A stretch of 64,000 nt of DNA, from the NCBI GenBank assembly GCA_021825585.1, contig JAKAGT010000007.1:112317-176316 (forward strand), read 5' to 3'. Under the pieces are notes generated by a model. It made no database searches. It had not been told where the DNA came from and saw nothing but the letters and a program-made list of their open reading frames with translations. Below are positions 33,191 to 43,654 of the stretch, one piece after another. Every line of letters begins with the position of its first letter. The first letter of the stretch is position 1. The position numbers were made by a program, and so were the translations under genes. This stretch comes from Bacteroidota bacterium. Lineage in GTDB: Bacteria > Bacteroidota > Ignavibacteria > Kryptoniales > JAKASW01.

Positions 33191-33926
33191 CAGGCGGTAC
33201 GATAAAATCAACTCTGCCTTTGTGGTTCAAACTTATGTCCTGATAGAACAATTTCGCAGAAATCCCGCGTTTGGTATCCTGAAATGATACGCTGCGCGGG
33301 AAATACATGTCATCGATGCTCGTAAAATCGGAATAGCCGATTTTCATCACCGTTTCTCCGTCTACCAGTTTCTCATAGTCTCTGGTCCGCATGTACTGAC
33401 CGTCGACCGTGTACTTCTCAACCGTGTCTTCGTTAACGTATGTGTAATCAACGACATTCCCCCTCGCATGCGACGTGCAGGTCGGTGTCTCAAGGTGGCT
33501 TACCGGCGTCATTAGATCGAGGAGGAGGTCGGTGAGAGAGGTGCCGTTCGAAGCGATCATCAACAGGTTCCTGAGATTGTCCTCGGTCGGTCTCGCGACG
33601 AAGACCTCGTTTCGCATGCTGTTGTACACCAGGAGCGAGTCTGCCGTCAGCTTCACCTGCATCACCTTTATTCCGAGTGGACCGTAGAGACTCACAAAAG
33701 CAGAAGAAGGCCTCCTGACGGACAAGTCAAATCTCGCACTGTAAGCACCGTTCATGGTTTCGAAATTCCCGTACCCGCTGGATGAAAAATATCTTAGCGA
33801 ACGGGACTGGCTCTCTATATTCTCGGCGACCTGCACGGCCGATACGTTCGTCAAATTCATGTAAGACGTGGCAGCACACCCTGACAGGAAAACTGCAGCC
33901 GCGAACAGAGGAAAAACGCGCCTCAA
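33165..33926 (-). CDS. DUF4292 lipoprotein (LolB-like fold)
   Basis: A 253-residue protein with a lipoprotein signal (RRVFPLFAAAVFLSGC). The rest is beta-rich: SLRYFSSSGYGNFETMNGAY, SAFVSLYGPLGIKVMQVKLT and DSLLVYNSMRNEVF. This matches DUF4292, a Bacteroidota-associated outer-membrane lipoprotein family related in fold to LolA/LolB, which carry or insert lipoproteins. The start is a TTG overlapping the upstream TGA (TTGA). It sits between a TPR lipoprotein and an EnvC-like protein, so this is an envelope-biogenesis operon. A LolB-type role is inferred, not shown. Confidence 0.82.
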   Translation of the reverse strand: MRRVFPLFAAAVFLSGCAATSYMNLTNVSAVQVAENIESQSRSLRYFSSSGYGNFETMNGAYSARFDLSVRRPSSAFVSLYGPLGIKVMQVKLTADSLLVYNSMRNEVFVARPTEDNLRNLLMIASNGTSLTDLLLDLMTPVSHLETPTCTSHARGNVVDYTYVNEDTVEKYTVDGQYMRTRDYEKLVDGETVMKIGYSDFTSIDDMYFPRSVSFQDTKRGISAKLFYQDISLNHKGRVDFIVPPDAKRVIIY

Positions 33927-35656
33927 ATCTTCACTTTCTCAATCTTCACTTTGAGAGATTCATTTTTGGGATCCAGCTGAAGCGCCTTCTTCCAGTGCTC
34001 GACCGCCTGTTTCTCCTTACCCAGTTTCTCATAAATATCACCCAGGTGCTCTTCCAGAGTGGCAGGCGACCCGTCGGAAGTTTTCCTCATCGAGAGCGCC
34101 TCCCTGACATATCTCTCTGCATTACCGTAGTCTGCCAGCTTGTAGTACACCCATCCCATGGTATCCAGGAAAGCGCTGTTAGTCGGATCCTGCTTGACGG
34201 CAAGCTGTGCCATTTGAAGCGCCTTGTGCAGATGGAGTCCCCGCTCGGAGAGACTGTAAGCGTAGTTGTTCAATATGAGAGAGTTCTTTGAATCCACCTT
34301 CAACGCGGTCTCATAGATCCTGTATGCATCGTTGTACCTGTTCAGTGACTCGTACACCAGGGCCAGCGTACTCAGAGCATCCATGTCGGTCGGGTTCAAC
34401 GATACGGCTGCTTCGAGCGGCTTCACGGCATCCGCATTGTCCCCCGACCGGTTAAGGGCGAGCCCATAGAACAGGTTTATCCTGAAATCGTCAGGAAAGA
34501 TCCGGACGGCTCTGGACATCGCCTCTGCCATTCGAGAAAAATTGCTGTTCTGGTAGTAGAAGACGGCAATAGCCACCCACGCGTTCTTGTTCGTCGAGTC
34601 AAGTGCGACAGATTTTTCGAGATATTCCCCGGCAAGGGAATCGTTGTTGGCATAAGATGCGCCAAGCCCGGCCATAAGATAAGATCTTGCGTCGCCGGGA
34701 TAGAGAGCAAGGAGTTTCTTGAAAATCTGTTCCGCAAACGGAACCACAGCAGAATCGTGCTGCATTTCATCAAGGTAGAACTGACCGATCGCAAATTTGG
34801 CATCAGCTCTGCTGGAATCCGAAGTAAATATCGTATCCAGAAGGCTGTCGGCGTGTGCAATGTCCTTCATGCGGAGATAGGCGGTCGCGGCCAATGCCTT
34901 CAGGCTGAAGTCACTCTTGTTGCCCCGCATCAATTTGTCGAGCACTTTCACAGCCTCGGCATTCTCTCCCGTCTGCAGGTAAAGGCGCGAAAGCATTTCC
35001 TTCAATTTCTCATTCGTGGGATCCACCTGAATCATTTCCTTGATAACCCGGATAGATCTGCCGTACTGTTCGGTCGAATTATACAGCTGAACCAGCTGCA
35101 TCATCGTAGGAAGATCCGGACCGGTCAAATTCAGCGCGCGCTCGTACAGCGCGGCAGCTTTCCTGGGATCGTCCTTCTGATATAATTGCGCGAGGACCAG
35201 CATGTCCCCGACCTGCATGCTGTCAACGGAAAGAATCTTTTCAAATTGCACCCGTGCGCTGTCAATATTAAAAACCGACAGGTATGCCTGCGCGAGAGTC
35301 CGCCTGTAGTTTATATCCGTAGGGCTCATGTCAACCGCCTGGCGGGATTGGTTGATAGCCATTTCAGACTTCCCAAGTCTGACATAATCCTGTGCCATGG
35401 CATCGAGTATTGCGGGTGAACGATAACGTTGCAGCGCCTCCTGATAATCCAGTATGGCGTTGGCATAATCGCCCACCACGTCGTTCAGATTTCCATCGAT
35501 GAAATGATCCATAGCCGCCCGGTAATTCGGGTCCGTTGCCATCAGATCTGGTTGCGGCCGTTTATCGGCTCCCTGCTTCAATGTCTCTTTAGTACTGGAG
35601 CATCCGCCAATCGCTAACGTAGATACGACAAGAGCAATGACTGCAAACTTATACAC
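33923..35656 (-). CDS. Large TPR-repeat lipoprotein
   Basis: A 577-residue protein. The signal (YKFAVIALVVSTLAIGGC) puts a lipid on the Cys at about residue 19. Some thirteen to fifteen tetratricopeptide repeats fill the rest, with typical units such as ALQRYRSPAILDAMAQDYVR, PTDINYRRTLAQAYLSVFNI, ALSTLALVYESLNRYNDAYR and LEEHLGDIYEKLGKEKQAVE. It is probably a scaffold on the inner face of the outer membrane. The start is GTG 35656, preceded by GAGGAGAAATA; the 16 residues added by a longer ATG reading are not signal-like. The end overlaps DUF4292 in TTGA. Confidence 0.87.
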   Translation of the reverse strand: MYKFAVIALVVSTLAIGGCSSTKETLKQGADKRPQPDLMATDPNYRAAMDHFIDGNLNDVVGDYANAILDYQEALQRYRSPAILDAMAQDYVRLGKSEMAINQSRQAVDMSPTDINYRRTLAQAYLSVFNIDSARVQFEKILSVDSMQVGDMLVLAQLYQKDDPRKAAALYERALNLTGPDLPTMMQLVQLYNSTEQYGRSIRVIKEMIQVDPTNEKLKEMLSRLYLQTGENAEAVKVLDKLMRGNKSDFSLKALAATAYLRMKDIAHADSLLDTIFTSDSSRADAKFAIGQFYLDEMQHDSAVVPFAEQIFKKLLALYPGDARSYLMAGLGASYANNDSLAGEYLEKSVALDSTNKNAWVAIAVFYYQNSNFSRMAEAMSRAVRIFPDDFRINLFYGLALNRSGDNADAVKPLEAAVSLNPTDMDALSTLALVYESLNRYNDAYRIYETALKVDSKNSLILNNYAYSLSERGLHLHKALQMAQLAVKQDPTNSAFLDTMGWVYYKLADYGNAERYVREALSMRKTSDGSPATLEEHLGDIYEKLGKEKQAVEHWKKALQLDPKNESLKVKIEKVKI

Positions 35657-35745
35657 TATTTCTCCTCTTCGGCTCAATTTAAGTTTGGAGTGATTTCCAA
35701 ACAAGAAAGGAAAAAAGACACGAAGCAGAATGCAGGACCCGGAGT

Positions 35746-36155
35746 TTAAGCGCCGCCGGCTATCTTCAATCGGTTAATAGCACGTGCCAGAGCTGCCCGA
35801 GCTCTAGCGAAATCAGTTTCCGGTTCCTTCTTCCCCAATCTATCCTCGGCGCGTGCCTTTGCAGCGGTCGCCCTTTTGATATCGATCTCTTCCTTCTTCT
35901 CGGCGGTATCAGCAAGAAAGATCACATTATTGTTATTAACCTCGACAAATCCACCGCTGGTCGCATAAACGAATTCATCTCCGGACTGGTCCAAGAATCT
36001 GACTTCCCCCACGGTTATAGCCGAGAGAAGAGGGGCGTGGTTGTGGAGAACCTGGAAGGCACCGATCGCCCCCGGGGCGTTGAACGATTCCACCGAACCG
36101 GAAAACACGCTCCTCTGCGGAGTCACTATCTCAAGTTTAAATACGTTTCCAGGCA

Positions 36156-36156
<1 letters not shown>
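35746..36156 (-). CDS. atpC: F1 ATP synthase epsilon subunit
   Basis: A 136-residue epsilon subunit: beta-sandwich N-terminus (FKLEIVTPQRSVFSGSVESF, APGAIGAFQVLHNHAPLLSA) and the C-terminal helical pair (RATAAKARAEDRLGKK, FARARAALARAINRLK). It inhibits and couples the rotor of F1. The ATG shares the last A of the atpD TGA (TGATG). atpD-atpC alone, with no other atp gene in the window, matches the split atp layout known in Chlorobi-like and some Bacteroidota genomes. Confidence 0.95.
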
Positions 36157-37620
<1,464 letters not shown>

Positions 37621-37762
37621 TTGCAAAATTTGCTCTGTGCGCTCGTGTCGACGAACCCTATCGGGGACCCCTCAACCTGCCGTGAAAATCTTTTCATCCC
37701 ATTTTAATTGCCGATTCATGCCCCCGTTGCAATATTGTTCGCAGAAAAAAGGAGAACCGAAA

Positions 37763-39301
37763 ATGGCCGACTTAATTAAAAGAAAACTTATCTACGGAAT
37801 TGGAGCTCTTGGTCTGGTCGCCGGACTGTTTATCCTCACCATGGGTCTAACATACGGAAAGATCGGTGGGACAGGCAAACACGTGAAGCTTGGGGCGGAA
37901 AAGCCGCCTATAGAGCAAATGCCTCCCGCAGTTCAACAACTGAGCAATGCATTTATTTCAGTGGCGAAGGCCGTGACCCCAGCAGTAGTGCAAATAAAAG
38001 TCACATCGACACCTCAGGCCGTCAACGTACCTAACGGAGGGGGGGCGCCAAATGGTGATTTGTTCAAATTCTTTTTTGGTCCGAATTTTCCCTTTCACAA
38101 TTTCAATATGCCCAGCCCCAAACCGCAACCGGAGGTTGCCCTGGGTTCAGGTATAATCGTGAATCCGGACGGATATATCATCACAAATAACCACGTGGTG
38201 CAGGGTGCCGATCACGATGGGATCAAGGTCACTCTGCTCAACAGAAGAACCTATCACGCGAAGCTGATTGGACGCGATCCCACCACCGACATTGCGGTCA
38301 TCAAGATAGAAGGTCACGACCTCCCGTATGTGTCTCTGGGAAATTCGGATAGCGCCCATGTGGGAGAATGGGTCGTTGCGATAGGAAACCCGTTTGGCCT
38401 GGATTACACGGTAACCCAGGGAATCATCAGCGCCCTTGGCAGGAACATAGGTATCATCCGCAACCAGTACGGGATTGAAGATTTCATCCAGACCGACGCG
38501 GTTATCAATCCCGGAAACAGCGGTGGCCCGCTTGTCAACCTTCATGGCCAGGTAATCGGCATAAACACTGCGATTGCAACGAACACCGGTTCATATGAAG
38601 GATACGGATTCGCTATTCCGATTAACATTGCCAAGGAAGTAGCGACCGATCTCATTGAACACGGCAAGATCATCCGGCCCTATATAGGCGTCGAGATTCA
38701 AGATATCGATCAGACAATGGCAAAGGCGCTGGGGATGAAAACCGCGCATGGTGTGATAGTTCAATCGGTTGAGAGCAACTCACCGGCGGAAAAGGGAGGC
38801 ATCAAATCCGGAGATGTCATACTGATGTTCGACGGAAAAGAAATCGAACACGGAAACCAGCTGCAGGCTCTGGTAGCATCGAAACAACCCGGAGACAAGG
38901 CGACTGTCGAAATACTGCGAGACGGCAAGAAGGAAGAAAAGACCGTAGTACTCGAGGCCAGAAGCGGATCGCAATTTGCCGTAACGACGTCTTCGTCCAA
39001 CGCTTCCGCAGATTTGAGCTCACTCGGTCTGTCCGTCCAGAGCGCAGACAAGGCAACAGCGGAGAAGTACGGCAAAAAGTCCGGTGTACTCGTGACTGAC
39101 GTTACCTCCGGCAGCGTAGCGGATGACCGCGGGATTCAAAAGGGTGACCTGATTACAAGCGTCGACAACCAGCCGGTCAAGACAGTAGACGAACTGGAAA
39201 AGATTGTGAAGTCTCGCAAACCGGGAAATGCGCTCCTGTTCAGGGTGACTACCCCCTCAAAGGTCAGTGCATTTCTAGCGCTCGAGATACCCAAGAAGTA
39301 G
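37763..39301 (+). CDS. DegP/HtrA-family periplasmic serine protease
   Basis: A 512-residue protease. An N-terminal membrane/signal helix (residues 9-31, LIYGIGALGLVAGLFILTMG) is followed by the trypsin-like domain with triad His144 (TNNHVVQG), Asp176 (TTDIAVIKIEG) and Ser253 (NPGNSGGPLVN). Two PDZ domains follow (about 305-390 and 415-505). It degrades or refolds misfolded envelope proteins. The ATG at 37763 follows GGAG; the long reading upstream to 37574 overlaps the promoter region and is rejected. A strong terminator lies 26 bp past the stop, so it is a single-gene unit. Confidence 0.94.
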   Translation: MADLIKRKLIYGIGALGLVAGLFILTMGLTYGKIGGTGKHVKLGAEKPPIEQMPPAVQQLSNAFISVAKAVTPAVVQIKVTSTPQAVNVPNGGGAPNGDLFKFFFGPNFPFHNFNMPSPKPQPEVALGSGIIVNPDGYIITNNHVVQGADHDGIKVTLLNRRTYHAKLIGRDPTTDIAVIKIEGHDLPYVSLGNSDSAHVGEWVVAIGNPFGLDYTVTQGIISALGRNIGIIRNQYGIEDFIQTDAVINPGNSGGPLVNLHGQVIGINTAIATNTGSYEGYGFAIPINIAKEVATDLIEHGKIIRPYIGVEIQDIDQTMAKALGMKTAHGVIVQSVESNSPAEKGGIKSGDVILMFDGKEIEHGNQLQALVASKQPGDKATVEILRDGKKEEKTVVLEARSGSQFAVTTSSSNASADLSSLGLSVQSADKATAEKYGKKSGVLVTDVTSGSVADDRGIQKGDLITSVDNQPVKTVDELEKIVKSRKPGNALLFRVTTPSKVSAFLALEIPKK

Positions 39302-39326
39302 ATTTTGCTCCACTCCCCCAATAAGA

Positions 39327-39369
39327 GGAAGACGGTTTAGCCGAACGGCGGCCGCCTTCCTTTTTTTTT
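39327..39369 (+). terminator. Rho-independent terminator after the DegP gene
   Basis: GGAAG at 39327-39331 pairs with CTTCC at 39356-39360, extended by CGG pairs after one mismatch, with an inner GCCG-AA-CGGC hairpin, and followed by nine T. It is the clearest terminator in the window. Confidence 0.88.
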
Positions 39370-39456
39370 CCGCTCAGATCCATTCCCCGAGACCGTTACT
39401 TGCCGAACACCAGGACGCTGCATCGGGTCCCGGTGATCGGATATCTACTTCCTCTG

Positions 39457-39789
39457 TCAATCCTCGATTGCTGTCGCCGCCTTGCCATACTCAGTGCATA
39501 TCTTCTTGAGGTGATCGAACGCATAGAGCCCCGTGTTGTGGCCATCCACCCACGTCAATGCTATTGCATAGTTGCCGACGATTTCGGCGGACTTCAAATT
39601 GTACTTTCCGGGTGTTAGAACAGGAAGGGTTGCCGGCTTGTACTCGCGCCAGAGTACCGATTCGCCGGCACAAGACGCGCACGGGCACCTGTCACGGAGA
39701 TATTTCATGCTCAACGTGAATTCGCTGCCGTCGTCCCACTTGATGAAAATTTCCGAATCATTCAGTTTCTTGAACTGCACTGGATGCAT
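39457..39789 (-). CDS. DUF971 protein (gamma-butyrobetaine hydroxylase-like N-terminal domain)
   Basis: A 110-residue small protein. It opens VQFKKLNDSEIFIKWDDGSE, has YLRDRCPCASCAGE with four cysteines or potential metal ligands, then YALTW-like IALTWVDGHNTGLYAFDHLK. This is the DUF971 domain, found as the N-terminal part of gamma-butyrobetaine hydroxylases and on its own in many bacteria, sometimes linked with iron-sulfur assembly. The ATG at 39789 follows GGGAG. Its tail faces the degP terminator. Confidence 0.87.
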   Translation of the reverse strand: MHPVQFKKLNDSEIFIKWDDGSEFTLSMKYLRDRCPCASCAGESVLWREYKPATLPVLTPGKYNLKSAEIVGNYAIALTWVDGHNTGLYAFDHLKKICTEYGKAATAIED

Positions 39790-39856
39790 ATCAGCTCCCG
39801 GATGGAAGAAGGAGCCGTCTGTCTCCGCGGACAAACAGCTCCTCTTTTTTCATGAT

Positions 39857-40384
39857 TTAGTGTTTGGTACGAAGCATTGCCAACTCGTCGAGCACCTGCT
39901 TTGCGTGGATCTTGGGATCTACGTCCCGATAGATTTTCACGATCCTTCCCTCTGGATTTATGAGAAATGTCACTCGGTCAGCCATGTCCCATTTCTTATT
40001 GTAGACCCCATATTCGTTTACCACCTTGTGATGGGGATCCGCAAGCAACAGAAAGTCCAGATCGTATTTTTTTATGAACGCCCTGTGCGACTTGACGGTT
40101 TGAACGCTGACTCCGATCACTTTCGCCCCGTCCCTGGTGATTGCCGAGATGTGATCTCTGAAGTTGCATGCCTCGGTCGTACAGCCCGGCGTCTCATCCT
40201 TAGGATAGAAGTAGAGCACTACGTACTGACCTCTGAACTGATTCAAGGAATGCAATCGCCCGTCGCTGCCTCTCAGCGTAAAATTCGGGGCCATCTCGCC
40301 TACCTTTACCGTGATCCTTGCGCTGGCGGTTACCGTGAAGCCGAGCAGGATCATCAGCAGGGGAGACAGGAATCTTCTTAACAT
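39857..40384 (-). CDS. Exported thiol peroxidase (BCP-type peroxiredoxin)
   Basis: A 175-residue peroxiredoxin with an N-terminal signal peptide (FLSPLLMILLGFTVTASA). The peroxidatic Cys68 is in YFYPKDETPGCTTEAC and the resolving Cys73 is five residues on, the atypical 2-Cys BCP pattern. The rest (KVIGVSVQTVKSHRAFIKKY, RVTFLINPEGRIVKIYRDVD) is normal. It reduces peroxides, here in the periplasm rather than the usual cytoplasm. A very good ribosome site (GAGGAGGAAG) precedes the ATG. Confidence 0.92.
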   Translation of the reverse strand: MLRRFLSPLLMILLGFTVTASARITVKVGEMAPNFTLRGSDGRLHSLNQFRGQYVVLYFYPKDETPGCTTEACNFRDHISAITRDGAKVIGVSVQTVKSHRAFIKKYDLDFLLLADPHHKVVNEYGVYNKKWDMADRVTFLINPEGRIVKIYRDVDPKIHAKQVLDELAMLRTKH

Positions 40385-40397
40385 ATCTTCCTCCTCT

Positions 40398-41144
40398 CTA
40401 TTTGAAAAACAAATGACAAAGTTTCCGGTTCAAGTCGAACCCGAAAAAGTCGTCGCCATTGAAATCGAAGCTGGCCTTGCTGTCGTAGCCGAGCCAGTTC
40501 CAGTTGGCGACTACTTTCGCTCGTTCGTCCGGCAGAAGCTCGTTGAATTCAATAACACAATTCGTGAATTCAGGGTGCCCGTCGTATTTGTCGGGATTGA
40601 CCACCGCGAACACCCGTCTCGTGAACTTCACTTCCTCCAATGTTCGAGGCGGCACTTTTCCGCCCCTTACTTCCGCGTCGCCGTTTGTCAGCTTCAACGA
40701 ATGAGTCTTGACAAAATCCCCCTCGTCCAACACTTCGATCTCGGCAGTCGGGGCAAGCCGCGACACCTTTAGAAGGAAATCGAGAACGAGGAAGGCGTTG
40801 AATTCGTTGTCGGCCACCCTCGTGAAGCCGCTCGCGACCATCCCATCCTCATACCCTCCGCGCTTCACAATTATCAGGCCTCTGGCCTCGAGCTCATTGA
40901 CCATCTCCACTTCGGAATAGCCTGCCTTTCTCAGCTCCGAAAATCGCTTTCGAATTTCATCCGTATCACTGCCGATTGAATCGTAGTTGGGAAACACAAG
41001 AAAACGCCGGAAGTCGATCCTGCCGCCGGTCCAGAAGAACTCGGAGTTGTACCAGTTCTGAAGAGACCGGATGGACTCCCATTCTTCATCGGATATGAAA
41101 TTTTCTCCGTTGTCGGGAATACGATAGAATATCTTCCTTGCCAT
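40398..41144 (-). CDS. Unknown 248-residue protein next to riboflavin genes
   Basis: A soluble protein with no transmembrane helix or known motif. It is rich in aromatic residues (YNSEFFWTGGRIDFRRFLVF, ANWNWLGYDSKASFDFNGDD). The N-terminal part (KIFYRIPDNGENFISDEEWE) and the tail (FFGFDLNRKLCHLFFK) look structured. It begins one base after the ribE stop and ends 13 bp before the peroxiredoxin gene, so it is cotranscribed with ribE. The function is unknown. Confidence 0.68.
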   Translation of the reverse strand: MARKIFYRIPDNGENFISDEEWESIRSLQNWYNSEFFWTGGRIDFRRFLVFPNYDSIGSDTDEIRKRFSELRKAGYSEVEMVNELEARGLIIVKRGGYEDGMVASGFTRVADNEFNAFLVLDFLLKVSRLAPTAEIEVLDEGDFVKTHSLKLTNGDAEVRGGKVPPRTLEEVKFTRRVFAVVNPDKYDGHPEFTNCVIEFNELLPDERAKVVANWNWLGYDSKASFDFNGDDFFGFDLNRKLCHLFFK

Positions 41145-41145
41145 A

Positions 41146-41736
41146 TTACTTCTTCATTATGCTTTCTACGTATTTTGCTATCATGTCGATTTCTATATTC
41201 ACTTCACTTCCGACACGAAGGAACTTAAAACATGTATTGTCGAAAGTGTGCGGGATTACCGCAACTCGAAAAGACTCGGAGAGCTTTTCAGCGACCGTCA
41301 GGCTGACACCGTTTACGGCAATGCTTCCCACAGGAATGATATACTTCATCAAACCCCTGGGTATCTTGAACCTGTACATTCGGCTCATCGGTAACCGGTC
41401 GATGGACACCACCTTCCCTGTCGCGTCCACATGACCTTGCACAATGTGGCCGCCAAGCCTGTCTGTCAATCTCACCGCTCTTTCGAGATTCAGGGAATCA
41501 CCCGGTTTGTAGCTGCCGAGGGTCGTTTTCTTGATCGTCTCCTCGACCGCTTCGACCGAAATGCTCCCTTTGCTCTTCTCAACAACAGTCAAACAAACTC
41601 CGTTCACTGCCAGGCTATCGCCTATTTTCAAATCCTCCAGAACGACGCGGCATTTTATGTAGAATCTTCGAGCGCCGTTCCGGGATCCCTTTAATTCGTC
41701 AATTGTCCCTATTTCTTCTACGATTCCCGTAAACAT
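41146..41736 (-). CDS. ribE: Riboflavin synthase
   Basis: A 196-residue enzyme with the duplicated barrel layout: MFTGIVEEIGTIDEL starts repeat one, SLAVNGVCLTVVEKSKGSIS is the substrate loop of repeat one, and SIAVNGVSLTVAEKLSESFR that of repeat two, with GHIVQGHVDATGKV in between. It dismutates two 6,7-dimethyl-8-ribityllumazine to riboflavin. Follows ribD by 40 bp. E. coli calls this gene ribC; Bacillus uses ribE. Confidence 0.95.
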   Translation of the reverse strand: MFTGIVEEIGTIDELKGSRNGARRFYIKCRVVLEDLKIGDSLAVNGVCLTVVEKSKGSISVEAVEETIKKTTLGSYKPGDSLNLERAVRLTDRLGGHIVQGHVDATGKVVSIDRLPMSRMYRFKIPRGLMKYIIPVGSIAVNGVSLTVAEKLSESFRVAVIPHTFDNTCFKFLRVGSEVNIEIDMIAKYVESIMKK

Positions 41737-41776
41737 GATTCATCCCTCTCGATTAAGACCGAAGATCGTAATCCCC

Positions 41777-42874
41777 CTACTTAAAGTACCCGGTAAATAA
41801 GTAGTCGACTCCGTTTCGCTCTACGGCAATGTTGTCAATCCCGATTGACTCTGAAAGATTTCTTAATTCCATTCCATCCGCAAGACTCTTCCCTCTCCCT
41901 AGAAGTTTCGGCGCGACGAAAAGGTGAAGCTTATCCGCCATGCCGGACCGGACAAATTGAGAGAACACCTCTGCCCCTCCTTCAATCATCACAGAGGCAA
42001 TCCCGAGCTCCGCAATTTTCTTCATCAGAATCGCAATCGATAGTCTCCCTTTCGAGCTGCCCCTCAGCGGATAGGTCTCGACGCCTTTCTTCTCCAGCTT
42101 TTGCAGTTTACTCCGCAGTACTCTCGAGTTCTTCGCCACCGCGGTAGAATAAAACACGATACTCCTCCCCTCCCGAAAGACCTTTGAGTCGACGGAAGAT
42201 GATAACGCGCCGTCAAGAACTATCCTGACCGGAGACCGGCCTTCAGCGTATCGCACAGTCAATTCAGGATTGTCGTCCCGAACCGTCCCGGCTCCCACGA
42301 GCACCGCATCGTATTGCGAACGCAGCTCATGAACCCTGACCAGCGCTTCGTGAGAAGTGATATACTTCGACTTGCCGTTCAACAACGCAATTTTTCCGTC
42401 CAGCGATTGTGCCACCTTCAACGCGACAAACGGAAGCTTCTTCGTGACAAATTTTTCAAATGCCTCATTCAGCCGGCGGGCTTCCTGCTCCAGTATTCCC
42501 GCTTCAACTTCGATCCCGGCATCCTTCAGCTTCTGCACACCTTTTCCGTTGACCTTCGGATTAGGATCGAGCATCCCGACATAGACTTTGCGAACCCGCT
42601 TCCTGATAAGAAGATCCGTGCACGGAGGTGTCTTGCCGAAAAAGCTGCACGGCTCCAGGTTGACATATACGTCCGAGCCCGCTACGTCTTCCTTTGCAGA
42701 GTTGAACGCGTTAACCTCGGCATGAGCCTCGCCGAACTTTCCATGAAATCCTTCCCCGATAACGGCTCCGTCTTTGACGATTACACACCCGACCATGGGA
42801 TTTGGACTGACGCTTCCTCTTCCACCTTCCGCAAGCCTGATGCATCTCAGCATCAATTCTTCCTTGGTAAGCAC
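41777..42874 (-). CDS. ribD: Bifunctional riboflavin deaminase/reductase RibD
   Basis: A 365-residue two-domain enzyme. The N-terminal deaminase has the zinc motif AHAEVNAF and PCSFFGKTPPCTDLLI, and the C-terminal reductase (about residues 150-365) has ALKVAQSLDGKIAL, VLVGAGTVRDDNPELTVR and the conserved MIEGGAEVFSQF. It carries out the second and third steps from GTP to riboflavin. The GTG start lies 6 bp after the upstream gene. No FMN riboswitch can fit here, so the rib genes are not riboswitch-controlled at this site. Confidence 0.96.
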   Translation of the reverse strand: MLTKEELMLRCIRLAEGGRGSVSPNPMVGCVIVKDGAVIGEGFHGKFGEAHAEVNAFNSAKEDVAGSDVYVNLEPCSFFGKTPPCTDLLIRKRVRKVYVGMLDPNPKVNGKGVQKLKDAGIEVEAGILEQEARRLNEAFEKFVTKKLPFVALKVAQSLDGKIALLNGKSKYITSHEALVRVHELRSQYDAVLVGAGTVRDDNPELTVRYAEGRSPVRIVLDGALSSSVDSKVFREGRSIVFYSTAVAKNSRVLRSKLQKLEKKGVETYPLRGSSKGRLSIAILMKKIAELGIASVMIEGGAEVFSQFVRSGMADKLHLFVAPKLLGRGKSLADGMELRNLSESIGIDNIAVERNGVDYLFTGYFK

Positions 42875-42880
42875 AGGACG

Positions 42881-43654
42881 TTATCTGGTTGTAAGAATGA
42901 TTTTCTGACCTATCTTCGTCTTGAGTGTCCTGGCGGCGTCCCCGCGATTTATCGCCAACTCCAGGAGCCCACTGCTCCCTTTTATTCCAACCACTGTCTT
43001 GCTTTGCGCCTCAGAGTACGATAGATAAAACTTCGAGACAGACTTCGTTCCGACTTTTGCATATGACATGCTTACAAGAAGGCTATCATCCCATTCGAGG
43101 TCCGTGAACACATTCCCGAACCGATCCTGATAGACGACCTCGCCATTGTTCTTGCCCGGAGCTATTTTCTTATGAAACGGCCTTACTTCCGGATAACGAA
43201 ATCTTTCGCCGAGTTCACCCATCCGCATTCCGCGGGAGAGATGGGCGGACACCGGAGCGAAAATGTCTCTCCCGTGAAAGGTGCTGCTTATATCCTTCGG
43301 GAAATATGTCTGGTTTGACACCACGTAAAACTCTTTTTCATTCGTCTCGGCGGCTACGTAATCCAGGAGGCCGTTGTCGGGAGCGATGAAAATCCGGCCG
43401 TCGATTTTTCCGCAAAGAATCTTCCGCACGCTGCCGACTCCCGGGTCTACCACGTTAACGAAGATCGTGTCCTCGGGAAACGACTTCCTCGACGCCCAGA
43501 GGACAAACGAGGCCTGCCTGATATTCTGCGGCTCGATTTCATGCGTGAGGTCCACTACATGGACCACGGGATTAATTGAAGCGATTACCCCCTTCATCAC
43601 TCCGACGAAATAGTCTTTGCTGCCGAAATCGGTCAGGAGAACGATCACAGGCAT
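42881..43654 (-). CDS. SAM hydroxide adenosyltransferase (DUF62 family)
   Basis: A 257-residue protein with the DUF62 hallmarks: LLTDFGSKDYFVGVMKGVIA at the start (the catalytic-type Asp), VVDLTHEIEPQNIRQASFVL, FVNVVDPGVGS, FIAPDNGLLDYV and SSTFHGRDIFAPVSAHLSRG. Characterised members hydrolyse S-adenosylmethionine to adenosine and methionine, and related halogenases use the same fold. The ATG shares a base with the upstream TAA (TAATG). It lies between a Gfo/Idh oxidoreductase and ribD. Confidence 0.9.
   Translation of the reverse strand: MPVIVLLTDFGSKDYFVGVMKGVIASINPVVHVVDLTHEIEPQNIRQASFVLWASRKSFPEDTIFVNVVDPGVGSVRKILCGKIDGRIFIAPDNGLLDYVAAETNEKEFYVVSNQTYFPKDISSTFHGRDIFAPVSAHLSRGMRMGELGERFRYPEVRPFHKKIAPGKNNGEVVYQDRFGNVFTDLEWDDSLLVSMSYAKVGTKSVSKFYLSYSEAQSKTVVGIKGSSGLLELAINRGDAARTLKTKIGQKIILTTR

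Noticed and set aside
42875..42880. FMN riboswitch for ribD
   Set aside because: Only 6 bp separate ribD from the upstream gene, leaving no room.
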